The notes below the pieces were generated by a model. That model made no database searches. It was not told the origin of the DNA and saw only the letters and a program-made list of their open reading frames with translations. From positions 1 through 53,100 of the forward strand of contig NZ_JAAAMH010000020.1 in assembly GCF_024105655.1 (NCBI RefSeq): a stretch of 53,100 nt of DNA, given 5' to 3'. Both the position numbers and the translations under genes were made by a program. The first letter of the stretch is position 1; every line of letters starts with the position of its first letter. Shown here in pieces: positions 1 to 8,484 of this stretch. Origin of the DNA: Aliihoeflea sp. 40Bstr573 (GTDB taxonomy: Bacteria > Pseudomonadota > Alphaproteobacteria > Rhizobiales > Rhizobiaceae).

Positions 1-89
1 GCTCAGCCGTACATAACGCTCGTCAATATCCCAGAACCCAACCTGTCCCCGCATCTGCAGCCTCCCGCAAATCACCGGAAGATTGAATC

Positions 90-812
90 ATGAAACGGGC
101 GAGATGGGGAGGTTCTTCGAGGTCTCCGGCTGCAGGATCGGAATTGCGGACCCCGTCACTTGTCATCATCGATCCACGCGCGCTGGATCGGGAGTGTCTG
201 GCCAGCAGCATTCGCTCGCAAGACGGCGAGTGGAACGTCCAAGGCTACGGATCGATCCAGGAGTGGAAATCCAAGCGCGATCGCAAAGGGTCCATCGCCG
301 CCATCCTGCTGAGCTTCGGGGGTAGAAAGTTCGGCGAAGCTTCCCTCTCCGAAGAAATTCGTACCCTCGCTAGCGAATTCCCTGTGGTACCGGTTGTCGT
401 ACTGGCCGACAGCGACAATCTGAACAACGTCCTGAAGGCGCTCGAACTTGGTGCGCGCAGCTACATTCCCACTTCGGTCGGAGTCGAAATTTGCGTGAAG
501 GCCATCAAGCTCGCCATCGCAGGCGGCACGTTCGTTCCTGTAACCAGCGCCAAATCGCTGCGGCAAGCTCTCGAGTCCGGTGAGGGGGTCGTCAGCCCGG
601 TTGCCGACATATTTACTTTGCGGCAGGCAGAGGTCGCCGATGCATTGCGCCGTGGCAAGGCCAACAAGATCATAGCTTTCGAGCTCAATTTGCGCGAGAG
701 CACCGTCAAGGTGCACGTGCGAAACATCATGAAAAAGCTGAAGGCGACCAATCGGACGGAAGTGGCCTTCAAGATCAACGATCTTTATCTCGAGCGCAGC
801 GTCGCCGATTGA
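90..812 (+). CDS. LuxR-type transcriptional regulator with degenerate receiver domain
   Basis: This 240-residue protein has a receiver-like fold at about residues 24-150 and a C-terminal LuxR/FixJ helix-turn-helix at about 174-230, whose recognition part reads STVKVHVRNIMKKL. In the receiver half the phospho-acceptor position falls in the segment AAILLSFGG, which has no aspartate. Only one of the usual acidic pair remains (D28), and the conserved Thr/Ser and Lys positions are also lost. It is therefore probably not controlled by phosphorylation of that site. The ATG at 90 is supported by GGAAG eight bases upstream. It is followed by a strong hairpin terminator and by an exopolysaccharide cluster, so a role in controlling polysaccharide synthesis is a reasonable inference but is not shown. 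Confidence 0.85.
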   Translation: MKRARWGGSSRSPAAGSELRTPSLVIIDPRALDRECLASSIRSQDGEWNVQGYGSIQEWKSKRDRKGSIAAILLSFGGRKFGEASLSEEIRTLASEFPVVPVVVLADSDNLNNVLKALELGARSYIPTSVGVEICVKAIKLAIAGGTFVPVTSAKSLRQALESGEGVVSPVADIFTLRQAEVADALRRGKANKIIAFELNLRESTVKVHVRNIMKKLKATNRTEVAFKINDLYLERSVAD

Positions 813-836
813 TCGCCGAGCCAGATTCAGGCCTCG

Positions 837-859
837 AAAAACCGCCTCTGGCGGTTTTT
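837..859 (+). terminator. Intrinsic terminator, probably bidirectional
   Basis: A perfect 10-bp inverted repeat (AAAAACCGCC / GGCGGTTTTT) with a 3-base loop lies 25 bases after the regulator stop and about 37 bases beyond the stop of the convergent ExoY-like gene. The A-run on one side and T-run on the other let it act in both directions. Confidence 0.85.
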
Positions 860-895
860 CAGTATCCTTTGCGTCCAGCGCGAATGCCCAGCCAG

Positions 896-1579
896 TTACG
901 CACCCGTGCCTCGCAGCATGACGATCGGCGTCAGGATGAGGATCCTCACATCGGTGGCCGCTGACAGTCGGTGCGCGTACTCGCTGTCATAGATGGCACG
1001 CTCGGCAAATGAGGACTTGTTGCGCGCCGTCACTTGCCAAAGCCCGGTGATCCCTGGCCGCAGAGAGAAATAGTCGCTGCCGGGGTAGATTGACCGCTGT
1101 TCGGGAAACATCGGGCGTGGACCGACAAGGCTCATGTCCCCCCGCAGCACATTCCACAATTGCGGCAGTTCATCGAGCGAGTACTTCCGCATCAGTCTGC
1201 CGACCGGAGTGATGCGGGGATCATGCTGCAGCTTTTGCGTGCGGTCCCACTCCTCCCTGGCTGTGGGGTTGGCCGCGAGGTAGTCGGACAGCTTCCCCTC
1301 AGCGCCCTGAACCATCGAGCGCAGCTTCCACAATCGAAAGTGTCTGCCGGCCTTGCCGAGGCGCGGCTGACAGTAGAACGGCGCATGCCCGTCGAGGGCA
1401 ACGACGGCGGCGAGAAGCAGCACGATGAGAAGCGCGATTGGACCAACTGCGATGGTCAGAGCGATGTCGAGCGTGCGCTTGATCGGCAGATAGATTTGCG
1501 GCAGCGCGAATTCAGCAAGTGAAGGGTCCGCGATGCCAGATTGAAAGGGCAACACCGACGCATTGAAGTCTTCGTGCAT
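896..1579 (-). CDS. ExoY-like undecaprenyl-phosphate sugar phosphotransferase
   Basis: This bacterial sugar transferase of the ExoY/WbaP C-terminal class moves a sugar phosphate onto undecaprenyl phosphate and starts the repeat unit at the inner membrane. A hydrophobic helix lies near the N-terminus, followed by the family blocks FRLWKLRSM, the R-K-Y-S-LDELPQLWNVL segment, MSLVGPRPM and PGITGLWQV. I chose the ATG at 1579 because GGAGG lies five bases before it and the resulting 227 residues match the usual ExoY length. An upstream ATG at 1618 has no ribosome site. It faces the LuxR gene and shares its terminator. The sugar (galactose or glucose) cannot be read from the sequence. Confidence 0.9.
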   Translation of the reverse strand: MHEDFNASVLPFQSGIADPSLAEFALPQIYLPIKRTLDIALTIAVGPIALLIVLLLAAVVALDGHAPFYCQPRLGKAGRHFRLWKLRSMVQGAEGKLSDYLAANPTAREEWDRTQKLQHDPRITPVGRLMRKYSLDELPQLWNVLRGDMSLVGPRPMFPEQRSIYPGSDYFSLRPGITGLWQVTARNKSSFAERAIYDSEYAHRLSAATDVRILILTPIVMLRGTGA

Positions 1580-2162
1580 GGACGCCTCCAGCAGGCGCCA
1601 AGGCGCCAGCAGTTTCATGTGAGGGGCGGCCTGGCATCGGCGCGAGACGAGCCGTCCAGGAGCATAAGAATTGAGAGAAAATATTCTGCGACTGGAATTA
1701 TGCGCGAAATCTAGAATGAATAAATAATCAAAAACTAGCTATAAAGTACAATCAAAATCGATCAGTGTAGAAGATGATGAACTATCATAAGTAGGAAATA
1801 GTTGTATGTTGCGCGCTGGCGCCAAGATTTGCGATGGGCCAAACGATGTCGGCCCCTGATCACTTTGACAGTGACCCGCCTTGCAAAGGTGACCAGTTCG
1901 ACCCGTTGTCACACCAGGGTCCGTCATTCGGCGTAGGCAGTGGACCGCCAGGCGCCAGTCTACGGCTGTCGACCGATAACTAGGCTCAGGTTGCGGCGTG
2001 AGCATCATCACAACGGCCACGATGCTTCGGACCATAATCCAGGTCCTCCGAATGATGCATTCGACCTATGGTTTATTGGATGCGGGCGGTGCCGCCGAAC
2101 GGTCGACTCCTATGGGCGGCACTCCATCGGCTACCTTCGAGCTTTGCTGACAACGGTGCCTC
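1580..2162. promoter_or_regulatory. Divergent intergenic region with AT-rich core
   Basis: These 583 bases separate the ExoY-like gene from the wzz operon, which diverge from here. About 1665-1830 is strikingly AT-rich compared with its surroundings, with runs such as AATAAATAATCAAAAACTAG. No convincing gene is present; the open frames are short and GC-driven. AT-rich tracts of this kind between exopolysaccharide genes are typical targets of MucR/Ros-type or nucleoid proteins in rhizobia, but I cannot assign a defined site. Confidence 0.5.
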
Positions 2163-3590
2163 ATGAGCGACTCCGATATTCGATACTATCTGGCTCTTGC
2201 GTGGCGGCGGTTGCCCTACCTCGTATTGTCGGCGTTGGTCGGTGCCGGGATCGGTATCGGGGCCGCGTTGCTCATCGTGCCAATGTACCGCGCGACAACG
2301 CGCATCCTGATCGAGAACCCGCCGATACCAGCGCAACTCGCACCTCCGACGGCGTCCAGCACCGCACGCGAGCAGCTGCAGGTTGTTCGCGAGAGGCTCA
2401 CGACCCGCAACAGCCTGCTGGACATGGCGGATAGGCTGGGGATCTACGAAGGCGCTGACCCGACACCCGCGCCCGCGGACATGATCGAGGATCTGCGCCA
2501 GCGCATTCAGTTTGATCATTTCGTGCTGAACCCCGACAGCTCGGGTGCAAGCATCGTCAGCATCTCCTTCGATGCGCAGACGCCTTCGCTGGCGGCCGCC
2601 GTCGCAAACAGTCTCGCCTCACAGCTGCTCGAGGTCAGTACCGATGCCCGTGCTGCCCGCGCCGGTGAAACGATCCGATTCTTCGACACCGAGAGAACCA
2701 GGTTGGGCCGTGCGCTCGCAAAGGCGGAGACTGCTATTCTGGAGTTCAAGAACGCCAATCAAGAAAGTCTTCCCGACAGCCTCGAATTTCGTCGCACACA
2801 GCTGGCGGCAGCGCAGGAACAACTTACCCAGCTCACAAGGGAGGAGGCAATGCTTTACAATCGCCAGATCAATCTTGGCCGGATTGGAAATCAGCTGCTT
2901 CAAGGCGGCAATGCGGTGGCCGCTTCACCCGCCAGGCAAATGCTTGTCGAACTCGAACGCGCGCTCATTCAGCAGCGTTCGATCTATGTCGAGGACAGTG
3001 ACACGATTGCCTCGTTGAAGACGCGGATCAGTGCCTTGCGGGAAGGGCTGCGGGCAGACATGGTTTCCGCGTCACCGTCCGATCCCGCGGTCGAAATGGA
3101 CCGTACTGAGATCCAGGACCGATTGGATGCGATCGCCGAGGAGAAGAAGCAGATCGCCGAGCATGTCGACACGCTTAGCGCGTCGATTGCGCAAACGCCC
3201 GCCAGCGAACGTGCCTTGAGCGCGCTCATGCGCGATCGGGACAACCTGCAGCTACAGTACAATGCGGTCGTCGCAAAGCTTGGCGACGCGCTGATCGGAC
3301 AGCGGATCGAAAACGGAGCAGGGCTAGAGACTGTATCCATCATCGAGCGAGCGACGCCGCCCGTGTACGGGCTGGGAACGAAGCGAAGGTTGATCGCCGC
3401 GGGCGGTCTTTTCACGGGTGGAGCTGTCGGCGCCGCCATCATTCTTCTTATCGAATTTCTCAACCGCACGATCCGGCGTCCGTCCCAGGTCGCAGCTACG
3501 CTCCAATCGCCTTTGCTCGGGACGATTCCGGTCTTGCCTAAGCCTCGCCGCCGCGTCCTGCCAGGAATGCCCAAGTTGGGCGCGACATGA
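2163..3590 (+). CDS. Wzz/GumC-type polysaccharide chain-length determinant
   Basis: This 475-residue inner-membrane protein has a first transmembrane helix at about residues 18-42, a long mostly helical periplasmic part (about 60-400, with heptad-like stretches at 180-390) and a second transmembrane helix at about 412-436. This is the Wzz-domain architecture of GumC/ExoP N-terminal halves, which set chain length and couple the polymerase to export. The kinase half found in ExoP is absent and is encoded by the next gene, whose ATG overlaps this stop by four bases. The two proteins probably work as a membrane adaptor and cytoplasmic ATPase pair. No strong ribosome site precedes the ATG. Confidence 0.9.
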   Translation: MSDSDIRYYLALAWRRLPYLVLSALVGAGIGIGAALLIVPMYRATTRILIENPPIPAQLAPPTASSTAREQLQVVRERLTTRNSLLDMADRLGIYEGADPTPAPADMIEDLRQRIQFDHFVLNPDSSGASIVSISFDAQTPSLAAAVANSLASQLLEVSTDARAARAGETIRFFDTERTRLGRALAKAETAILEFKNANQESLPDSLEFRRTQLAAAQEQLTQLTREEAMLYNRQINLGRIGNQLLQGGNAVAASPARQMLVELERALIQQRSIYVEDSDTIASLKTRISALREGLRADMVSASPSDPAVEMDRTEIQDRLDAIAEEKKQIAEHVDTLSASIAQTPASERALSALMRDRDNLQLQYNAVVAKLGDALIGQRIENGAGLETVSIIERATPPVYGLGTKRRLIAAGGLFTGGAVGAAIILLIEFLNRTIRRPSQVAATLQSPLLGTIPVLPKPRRRVLPGMPKLGAT

Positions 3591-4387
3591 ACTTCATCCA
3601 CGCCCTGGATCCCAAGATGCTTCATCGCAGCGCTGCTGTCGTCGAGCAATCCGTCCATTCGCACGAAGGATCGGCCATTCCAGCATCGCAGATGGGCTGT
3701 GCCACTCCGGCTGCGGATGCAGTCTGGAACGCTCTGCCCGTCGCCGTGCCAGACCGCTATCATCTGGCGGCAAATCGCATTGTCACCTGGGATCAGAACG
3801 ACCCGCTGAGCGCCGGCTACGACTTGATACGGACGCGCATCATGCACAGGATGCTACAAAACGGTTGGCGCTCGCTTGCAATAACCGCCCCCGGCGCTGG
3901 CTCCGGCAAGACGCTCACAAGCATCAACCTCGCCTTCAGCATCGCCCGGCGGCACAGCATGCGCAGCCTCCTCGTCGAACTCGATTCCAGGCGGCCGAAA
4001 GTCGCAAACTACATCGGCCTCCCGAGACAGCGTTCCGTCGTGTCCTACATGCGCGATGACAGCAGTGAGGAGCAACCCTTCCTGCGCTGTTCCTCCAACC
4101 TCGCGGTCGGAACATGCCGCATCGGCGATTCCGGTGATCAATTGTTTGATGAAGCGACGCCGGATGTGGTGGAGCGGCTCGTCGGGCGGCTAGGCCTCGA
4201 CGTCGTCATATTCGATCTGCCGCCCATGCTCGAGCATGACGATGCTTTGTCATTCGCTCCCGGCGTGGACTGTGCCTTGCTGGTTCTGGAGGCCGGGGTA
4301 ACGACCTCCGAAGAAGCAAGCTTTTGCGAGAGGGAGCTTTCGCAGGTCACCAACATCGTCGGGATCGTGCTGAACAAGTGTCGTTGA
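3587..4387 (+). CDS. BY-kinase-like ATPase (CpsD/CapB family) without tyrosine tail
   Basis: This 266-residue cytoplasmic P-loop protein has Walker A APGAGSGKT at about 101-109, the kinase-type A' motif LLVELDSRRP at about 128-137 and Walker B VVIFDLPPM at about 206-214. In bacterial tyrosine kinases the A' motif is D-x-D-x-R; here the first Asp is Glu. The C-terminus, where such kinases carry the autophosphorylated tyrosine cluster, has no tyrosines at all and ends in NKCR. It may be a low-activity or non-kinase ATPase partner of the Wzz protein, with which it overlaps by ATGA. Family membership is sure; enzymatic activity is not. Confidence 0.88.
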   Translation: MNFIHALDPKMLHRSAAVVEQSVHSHEGSAIPASQMGCATPAADAVWNALPVAVPDRYHLAANRIVTWDQNDPLSAGYDLIRTRIMHRMLQNGWRSLAITAPGAGSGKTLTSINLAFSIARRHSMRSLLVELDSRRPKVANYIGLPRQRSVVSYMRDDSSEEQPFLRCSSNLAVGTCRIGDSGDQLFDEATPDVVERLVGRLGLDVVIFDLPPMLEHDDALSFAPGVDCALLVLEAGVTTSEEASFCERELSQVTNIVGIVLNKCR

Positions 4388-4528
4388 GCAGCGACACCCG
4401 GCACGCGACATCCGCGGCTTGCCGGCCTCGCGCTCGGCGGTCGCCATCGTCCACTCGACGGCATTCTCAAAGAGGTGGTCGAACGCAACTTGAGCGATGC
4501 CAAATACCGAAGCGTGCTGCAATCGATG

Positions 4529-5698
4529 TCAGGCCGGGGCCACGAGACTCGCCAGGGTCCCAGCGATGCGAACGACATCGGCCTCCGACATCTGGGTGTA
4601 AAGCGGGAGCATGATGGCCCGGTCCTGGGCGGCCTCGCTGCGTTCCAGCTTCGAGCCTTGCCGGTGCGATTGCGGATCGGCATAGGCAAGCTCGCGATGA
4701 ATGTTCATGACGCCGCGCCGTGTTGAAATGCCCGCGTCGAGGAGACCCTGCATCACCTGTTGCTGAACGGCCCATTCGGGAAGAGCGATGCAGAAGCTTT
4801 GCCAGTTGCTGCGCGCCCATTGCGGCTCGTTTGGCACGGCAATGCCCGGCACCGCTGCAAGCTCAACCCGGTAGAGATCGGCCAGGCGCCGCCGCCGTTC
4901 AACGATCTGAGGCAAGCGACCAAGCTGGACCCGCCCGATGGCTGCCTGGACATCGGTCATTCGATAATTGTAGCCAACTTCCGGATATTCCTCGAACAGG
5001 ACGGTCGCGGATCCGTGCCGTACCGTGTCCGAAACGCTCATGGAATGCTGTCGCCACAAACGGAAGTTCCGGTCGTAATGCGGGTTCGATGTGATGAGCA
5101 TGCCGCCATCGCCGGTGGTGATCACCTTTCGGGGATGAAATGAGAAGCACGCAATATCGGCATGCGGCTTGCCGATCGGCTCCCACGAACTGCCCCACAA
5201 GATCTCGCTGCCGATCGCACATGCGGCGTCCTCGATGACGGGAACGCCATTTCTTATGCCGATGTCGACGATCGCCTGAAGATCACACGGCATTCCGAGT
5301 TGATGGACGCACAAGATCGCCCTTGTGCGCGCCGTGATCGCATTGGCAATCAGTTCCGGATCGATGTTGAAGCTGCCGGGGGCGATATCGACGAACACTG
5401 GCACGGCACCGCAGTGACGAACCGCATTGGCGGTCGCTACGAAGGTGTGGCTGACCGTGACGACCTCGTCGCCGGCCTCGACGCCGACAGCTTTCAGCGC
5501 CAGATGCAGCGCGGTGGTGCAATTCGAGACGGCACAGGCGTGCGGGGCGCCGACCAGCGCGGCAAACTCCCGTTCGAACGCTGCGACTTCCGGCCCCTGG
5601 GTGACCCAACCCGACAGTATGACCCGCCGTGCCGCATCCGCCTCGGCTTCCTCGAGAACAGGTCTTGCGACGGGAATGACTGTTCGCTGGACGTTCAT
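4529..5698 (-). CDS. DegT/DnrJ/EryC1-family sugar aminotransferase (perosamine-synthase-like)
   Basis: This 389-residue PLP enzyme transfers an amino group from glutamate to a keto nucleotide sugar. The PLP lysine is K191 in FSFHPRKVITTGDGG, and the PLP-ring aspartate is in VIEDAAC near residue 157. The FHPRK block resembles 4-aminotransferases of the perosamine type. I chose the ATG at 5698 because it overlaps the stop of the epimerase gene (ATGA), giving translational coupling; a longer frame starting at 5734 would lie inside that gene. It is the last gene of the six-gene nucleotide-sugar operon. The likely substrate is a 4-keto sugar, which is inference. Confidence 0.85.
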   Translation of the reverse strand: MNVQRTVIPVARPVLEEAEADAARRVILSGWVTQGPEVAAFEREFAALVGAPHACAVSNCTTALHLALKAVGVEAGDEVVTVSHTFVATANAVRHCGAVPVFVDIAPGSFNIDPELIANAITARTRAILCVHQLGMPCDLQAIVDIGIRNGVPVIEDAACAIGSEILWGSSWEPIGKPHADIACFSFHPRKVITTGDGGMLITSNPHYDRNFRLWRQHSMSVSDTVRHGSATVLFEEYPEVGYNYRMTDVQAAIGRVQLGRLPQIVERRRRLADLYRVELAAVPGIAVPNEPQWARSNWQSFCIALPEWAVQQQVMQGLLDAGISTRRGVMNIHRELAYADPQSHRQGSKLERSEAAQDRAIMLPLYTQMSEADVVRIAGTLASLVAPA

Positions 5699-6669
5699 TC
5701 TGCCGCCACCGAATGCGCGCGTTCCGATCGCCACCAGTCGACGAGATCGCGAAGCCCCTCCTCAAGTTCGATCTGTGCGACAAATCCAAGCTGCTCGCGC
5801 GCCTTGCTGATGTCGGCCAGTCGCCGTGTCACCGCATTGACCTTGCGAGCCGGAAGATGCTCGGGAAGAGCTTGCGACCCCATCACCTTGGCGAGCATGG
5901 CCGCCAGTTCGGCCAGACTTGTCTCAGCCCCGCTTGCGACGTTGTAGACCTCGTCGGTGCGACTGGACTTCGCCGCCAGGATGTTCGCCCGCGCGACATC
6001 GCGCACATGGACGAAATCCATGGTCTGGAGGCCGTCGCCGTAAATGAGTGGCGGCAACCCGGCCGACAGGCGTTCCATCCACCGGATCAGCACCTCGGTG
6101 TAGGCGCCGTGGACGTCCATTCGCGGACCGTAGACGTTGAAGTATCGCAGCGCCACGTAGTTCAGTCCGTACATCTCCGCGAAGGAGCTCAGCAACGCCT
6201 CGTTGAAGGCCTTCGCCGCTCCGTAGATCGTTCGGTTGTTGTAGGGGTGATGCTTCTCCGTGGTCGGAAACTGTTCGGCCAGCCCGATCACCGACGCCGA
6301 AGAAGCGGCGACGACCTTGGCCACGCCCGCATTCACCGCGGCTTCCAGTACGTTGAACGTACCGGTTCCGAGAACTTCGAAGGCGAGGCGAGGGTCTTCG
6401 GCGCATTGCGTGATCCGGATCGCCGCCTGGTGAAAGACAATGTCGACGCCCTCGAACAACTCTGCCAGCAGTTCCGTATCGAGAATGTCGCCGTCCGCTA
6501 TGACCATGGGCACGCGGTCCAGACAGTGCCGCAGGTTTTCGCGGCGCCCTCGCACGAAATTGTCGATGACGATGATCTTCTCAGGCTGTTCGAGCGCAGC
6601 CAGGTCGGCGATGTGCGAGCCGACAAGGCCGGCGCCGCCCGTGATCAGGATACGCTTGCCCTTCAACAT
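5695..6669 (-). CDS. NAD-dependent epimerase/dehydratase (extended SDR)
   Basis: This 324-residue extended short-chain dehydrogenase acts on nucleotide sugars. It has the NAD-binding glycine motif TGGAGLVGSH at 10-19, the catalytic Y-x-x-x-K as YGAAK near residue 150, and the family block ALRYFNVYGPR. The best general match is the UDP-glucose 4-epimerase/4,6-dehydratase superfamily; the exact reaction is uncertain. It overlaps the upstream acetyltransferase by seven bases and the downstream aminotransferase by four. With the following aminotransferase it could supply a keto or epimerised sugar for amination. Confidence 0.85.
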   Translation of the reverse strand: MLKGKRILITGGAGLVGSHIADLAALEQPEKIIVIDNFVRGRRENLRHCLDRVPMVIADGDILDTELLAELFEGVDIVFHQAAIRITQCAEDPRLAFEVLGTGTFNVLEAAVNAGVAKVVAASSASVIGLAEQFPTTEKHHPYNNRTIYGAAKAFNEALLSSFAEMYGLNYVALRYFNVYGPRMDVHGAYTEVLIRWMERLSAGLPPLIYGDGLQTMDFVHVRDVARANILAAKSSRTDEVYNVASGAETSLAELAAMLAKVMGSQALPEHLPARKVNAVTRRLADISKAREQLGFVAQIELEEGLRDLVDWWRSERAHSVAAE

Positions 6670-7388
6670 TGTGCCTCCTCCGAGCCCAGTTGCCGACGCG
6701 ATGCGCCCGATCCCTTCCGCCAGTAGAGGAATCTGGCCGGCACCCCGGCGACGACGGCGAATGGCGCGACGTCGTCGACCACGACGGCACCGGCGCCGAC
6801 GATCGCACCTTTGCCGACCGTGACGCCGGGAAGGACGGTCGCGTTCGTGCCGATGTCGGCCCAGTCGCCGATTCTGACAGGACGGATGCTCAGGTCGGTC
6901 GCGATGACCGGAATTTCGGCCGGAATGCCGGTATGCGATGATCCCAGGACCTTGGCGCCAGGTCCCCAGCCGACCGAATGACCGATGACAATATCACGGG
7001 CATCGAAATAGGCTTGTGGGCCGATCCAGACATTGTCTCCGATGATGCATCTGCCGTCGAAGCGCCCCTGAATGTAGCTCTGCGCGCCCAAGAAGACTCC
7101 TGAGCCGATCTCGAAGGTTTCAGGATGCTTGAAGCCGACGCCCGTACCGATGGTGACCCCCGTTCCGCACCTGTGAGCCAGCGCGATCAGGATCGTCCGG
7201 CGCATCATCGCGTCGAGCGCGCCGTCGCTGGTGGCAAAGCGGGCATAAAGCTCAATCAGTCCGGCGCGATCATAGCTGCCAGTCAGCGTCGTGGCGAACT
7301 CCCGCTCGAAACCATGGTCCTGCTTCGCCGGATTGCGGCCATGTACCGCTCCAACGATGCGACCGGTGTAAGGAGATTCATGCAACAT
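6663..7388 (-). CDS. Left-handed beta-helix acetyltransferase
   Basis: This 241-residue protein has an alpha-helical N-terminal part (about 1-75) and a hexapeptide-repeat left-handed beta-helix with the closing segment GAGAVVVDDVAPFAVVAGVPAR typical of the WcaF/NodL/serine-acetyltransferase superfamily. It probably acetylates a hydroxyl or amino group of a sugar from acetyl-CoA. It overlaps the upstream aminotransferase by 11 bases and the epimerase by seven, so it is part of the same operon. It is clearly different from the WbpD-like acetyltransferase at the head of the operon, which suggests a second acetylation step. Confidence 0.82.
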   Translation of the reverse strand: MLHESPYTGRIVGAVHGRNPAKQDHGFEREFATTLTGSYDRAGLIELYARFATSDGALDAMMRRTILIALAHRCGTGVTIGTGVGFKHPETFEIGSGVFLGAQSYIQGRFDGRCIIGDNVWIGPQAYFDARDIVIGHSVGWGPGAKVLGSSHTGIPAEIPVIATDLSIRPVRIGDWADIGTNATVLPGVTVGKGAIVGAGAVVVDDVAPFAVVAGVPARFLYWRKGSGASRRQLGSEEAQC

Positions 7389-8484
7389 ATGCCGAGTGCT
7401 CCACCGCCTGGACGATTTCCATGATCTGGGAAGTCGTCAACTCGGGATAGATCGGCAGCGACAGCACTTGCTGGGCCGCGGCCTCCGCCTGGGGAAAGTC
7501 GCCTTGCCGGTAGCCCAGGTCGGCGTGTGCGGGCTGGAGGTGTACGGGCACGGGGTAATGAAGCCCGGTTTGAATGCCTGCCGCCAGAAGTCCGCGCTGC
7601 AGCGCATCGCGATCCTGGGCTCGAACGGCGAAGACGTGATAGACGTGGCGGCGACCATGCGCTTCTGTCGGAACGGTGACCCGCCTCGACCCCTGGAGCA
7701 GTGAACGATACGTGTCGACCCGGTCCCGGCGCGCCTCTGTCCAGCTATCGAGATGCCGCAGCTTGATGCGCAGCACTGCCGCCTGAATGTTGTCGAGCCG
7801 ATAATTGAAGCCCTTGAGTATGTGGTGATACCGCTTGCTCTGACCCCAGTCGCGCAGCATCCGCATGGTGCGCATTTGTTCGTCGTCGTCCGTCACGACG
7901 ATGCCGCCTTCCCCGCAGCCGCCGAGATTCTTGCCCGGGTAGAAGCTGAAGCATGCAGACGCGCCGAAGCTGCCGGTGCGCTGCCCGTAATATTCGGCGC
8001 CGTGTGCCTGGCAGGCATCCTCGATGACCGTCAGGCCGTGACGGGCGGCAACGTCGAGGATGGCATCCATGTCGGCCATCTGTCCGTAAAGATGGACAGG
8101 CAGGATCGCTTTGGTACGCGGCGTGATCGCGGCTTCAATCAACGCCGGATCCATATTGAACGTTTCCGGATCGATATCGACAAATACCGGCACTGCGCCG
8201 GTGTAGCAGATCGCGGACGTGGTCGCGACGAAGGTGAATGGTACGGTGATGACTTCGTCGCCGGGCTGTATGCCTGCCGCCAGCAGCGCCAGATGCAATG
8301 CGCTCGTGCCCGAGTTTGTCGCGACCGCGTGTGCCGCTCCGCAATAGTCTGCGAATTCGCTCTCGAGCCTGGCAACTTCCTCGCCCTGAACGTAGTTGCC
8401 CGACGCCAGCACGGCGAGGACCGCAGGCTCGATTTCCTCACGCAGGTCCTGATATTGCGCCTTGAGATCGAGGAAGGGGATCAT
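7378..8484 (-). CDS. WbpE-like UDP-3-keto-sugar aminotransferase (DegT family)
   Basis: This 368-residue PLP aminotransferase has its PLP lysine at K185 in FSFYPGKNLGGCGEGG and the PLP-ring aspartate at D157 in VIEDACQA. The start MIPFLDLKAQY is the usual beginning of the WbpE/QdtB/FdtB group, which aminates the 3-keto position. The ATG at 8484 follows a GGAAGG site and overlaps the upstream dehydrogenase stop (ATGA); the frame runs further upstream but that part lies within the dehydrogenase gene. Flanked by WbpB- and WbpD-like genes, it most likely makes a 3-amino sugar nucleotide that is then acetylated. The sugar backbone (glucuronate or other) is not determined. Confidence 0.88.
   Translation of the reverse strand: MIPFLDLKAQYQDLREEIEPAVLAVLASGNYVQGEEVARLESEFADYCGAAHAVATNSGTSALHLALLAAGIQPGDEVITVPFTFVATTSAICYTGAVPVFVDIDPETFNMDPALIEAAITPRTKAILPVHLYGQMADMDAILDVAARHGLTVIEDACQAHGAEYYGQRTGSFGASACFSFYPGKNLGGCGEGGIVVTDDDEQMRTMRMLRDWGQSKRYHHILKGFNYRLDNIQAAVLRIKLRHLDSWTEARRDRVDTYRSLLQGSRRVTVPTEAHGRRHVYHVFAVRAQDRDALQRGLLAAGIQTGLHYPVPVHLQPAHADLGYRQGDFPQAEAAAQQVLSLPIYPELTTSQIMEIVQAVEHSAYVA

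Noticed and set aside
1940-2434. Open frame of 164 codons overlapping the wzz start
   Set aside because: Its second half lies inside wzz in another frame and has no family features.
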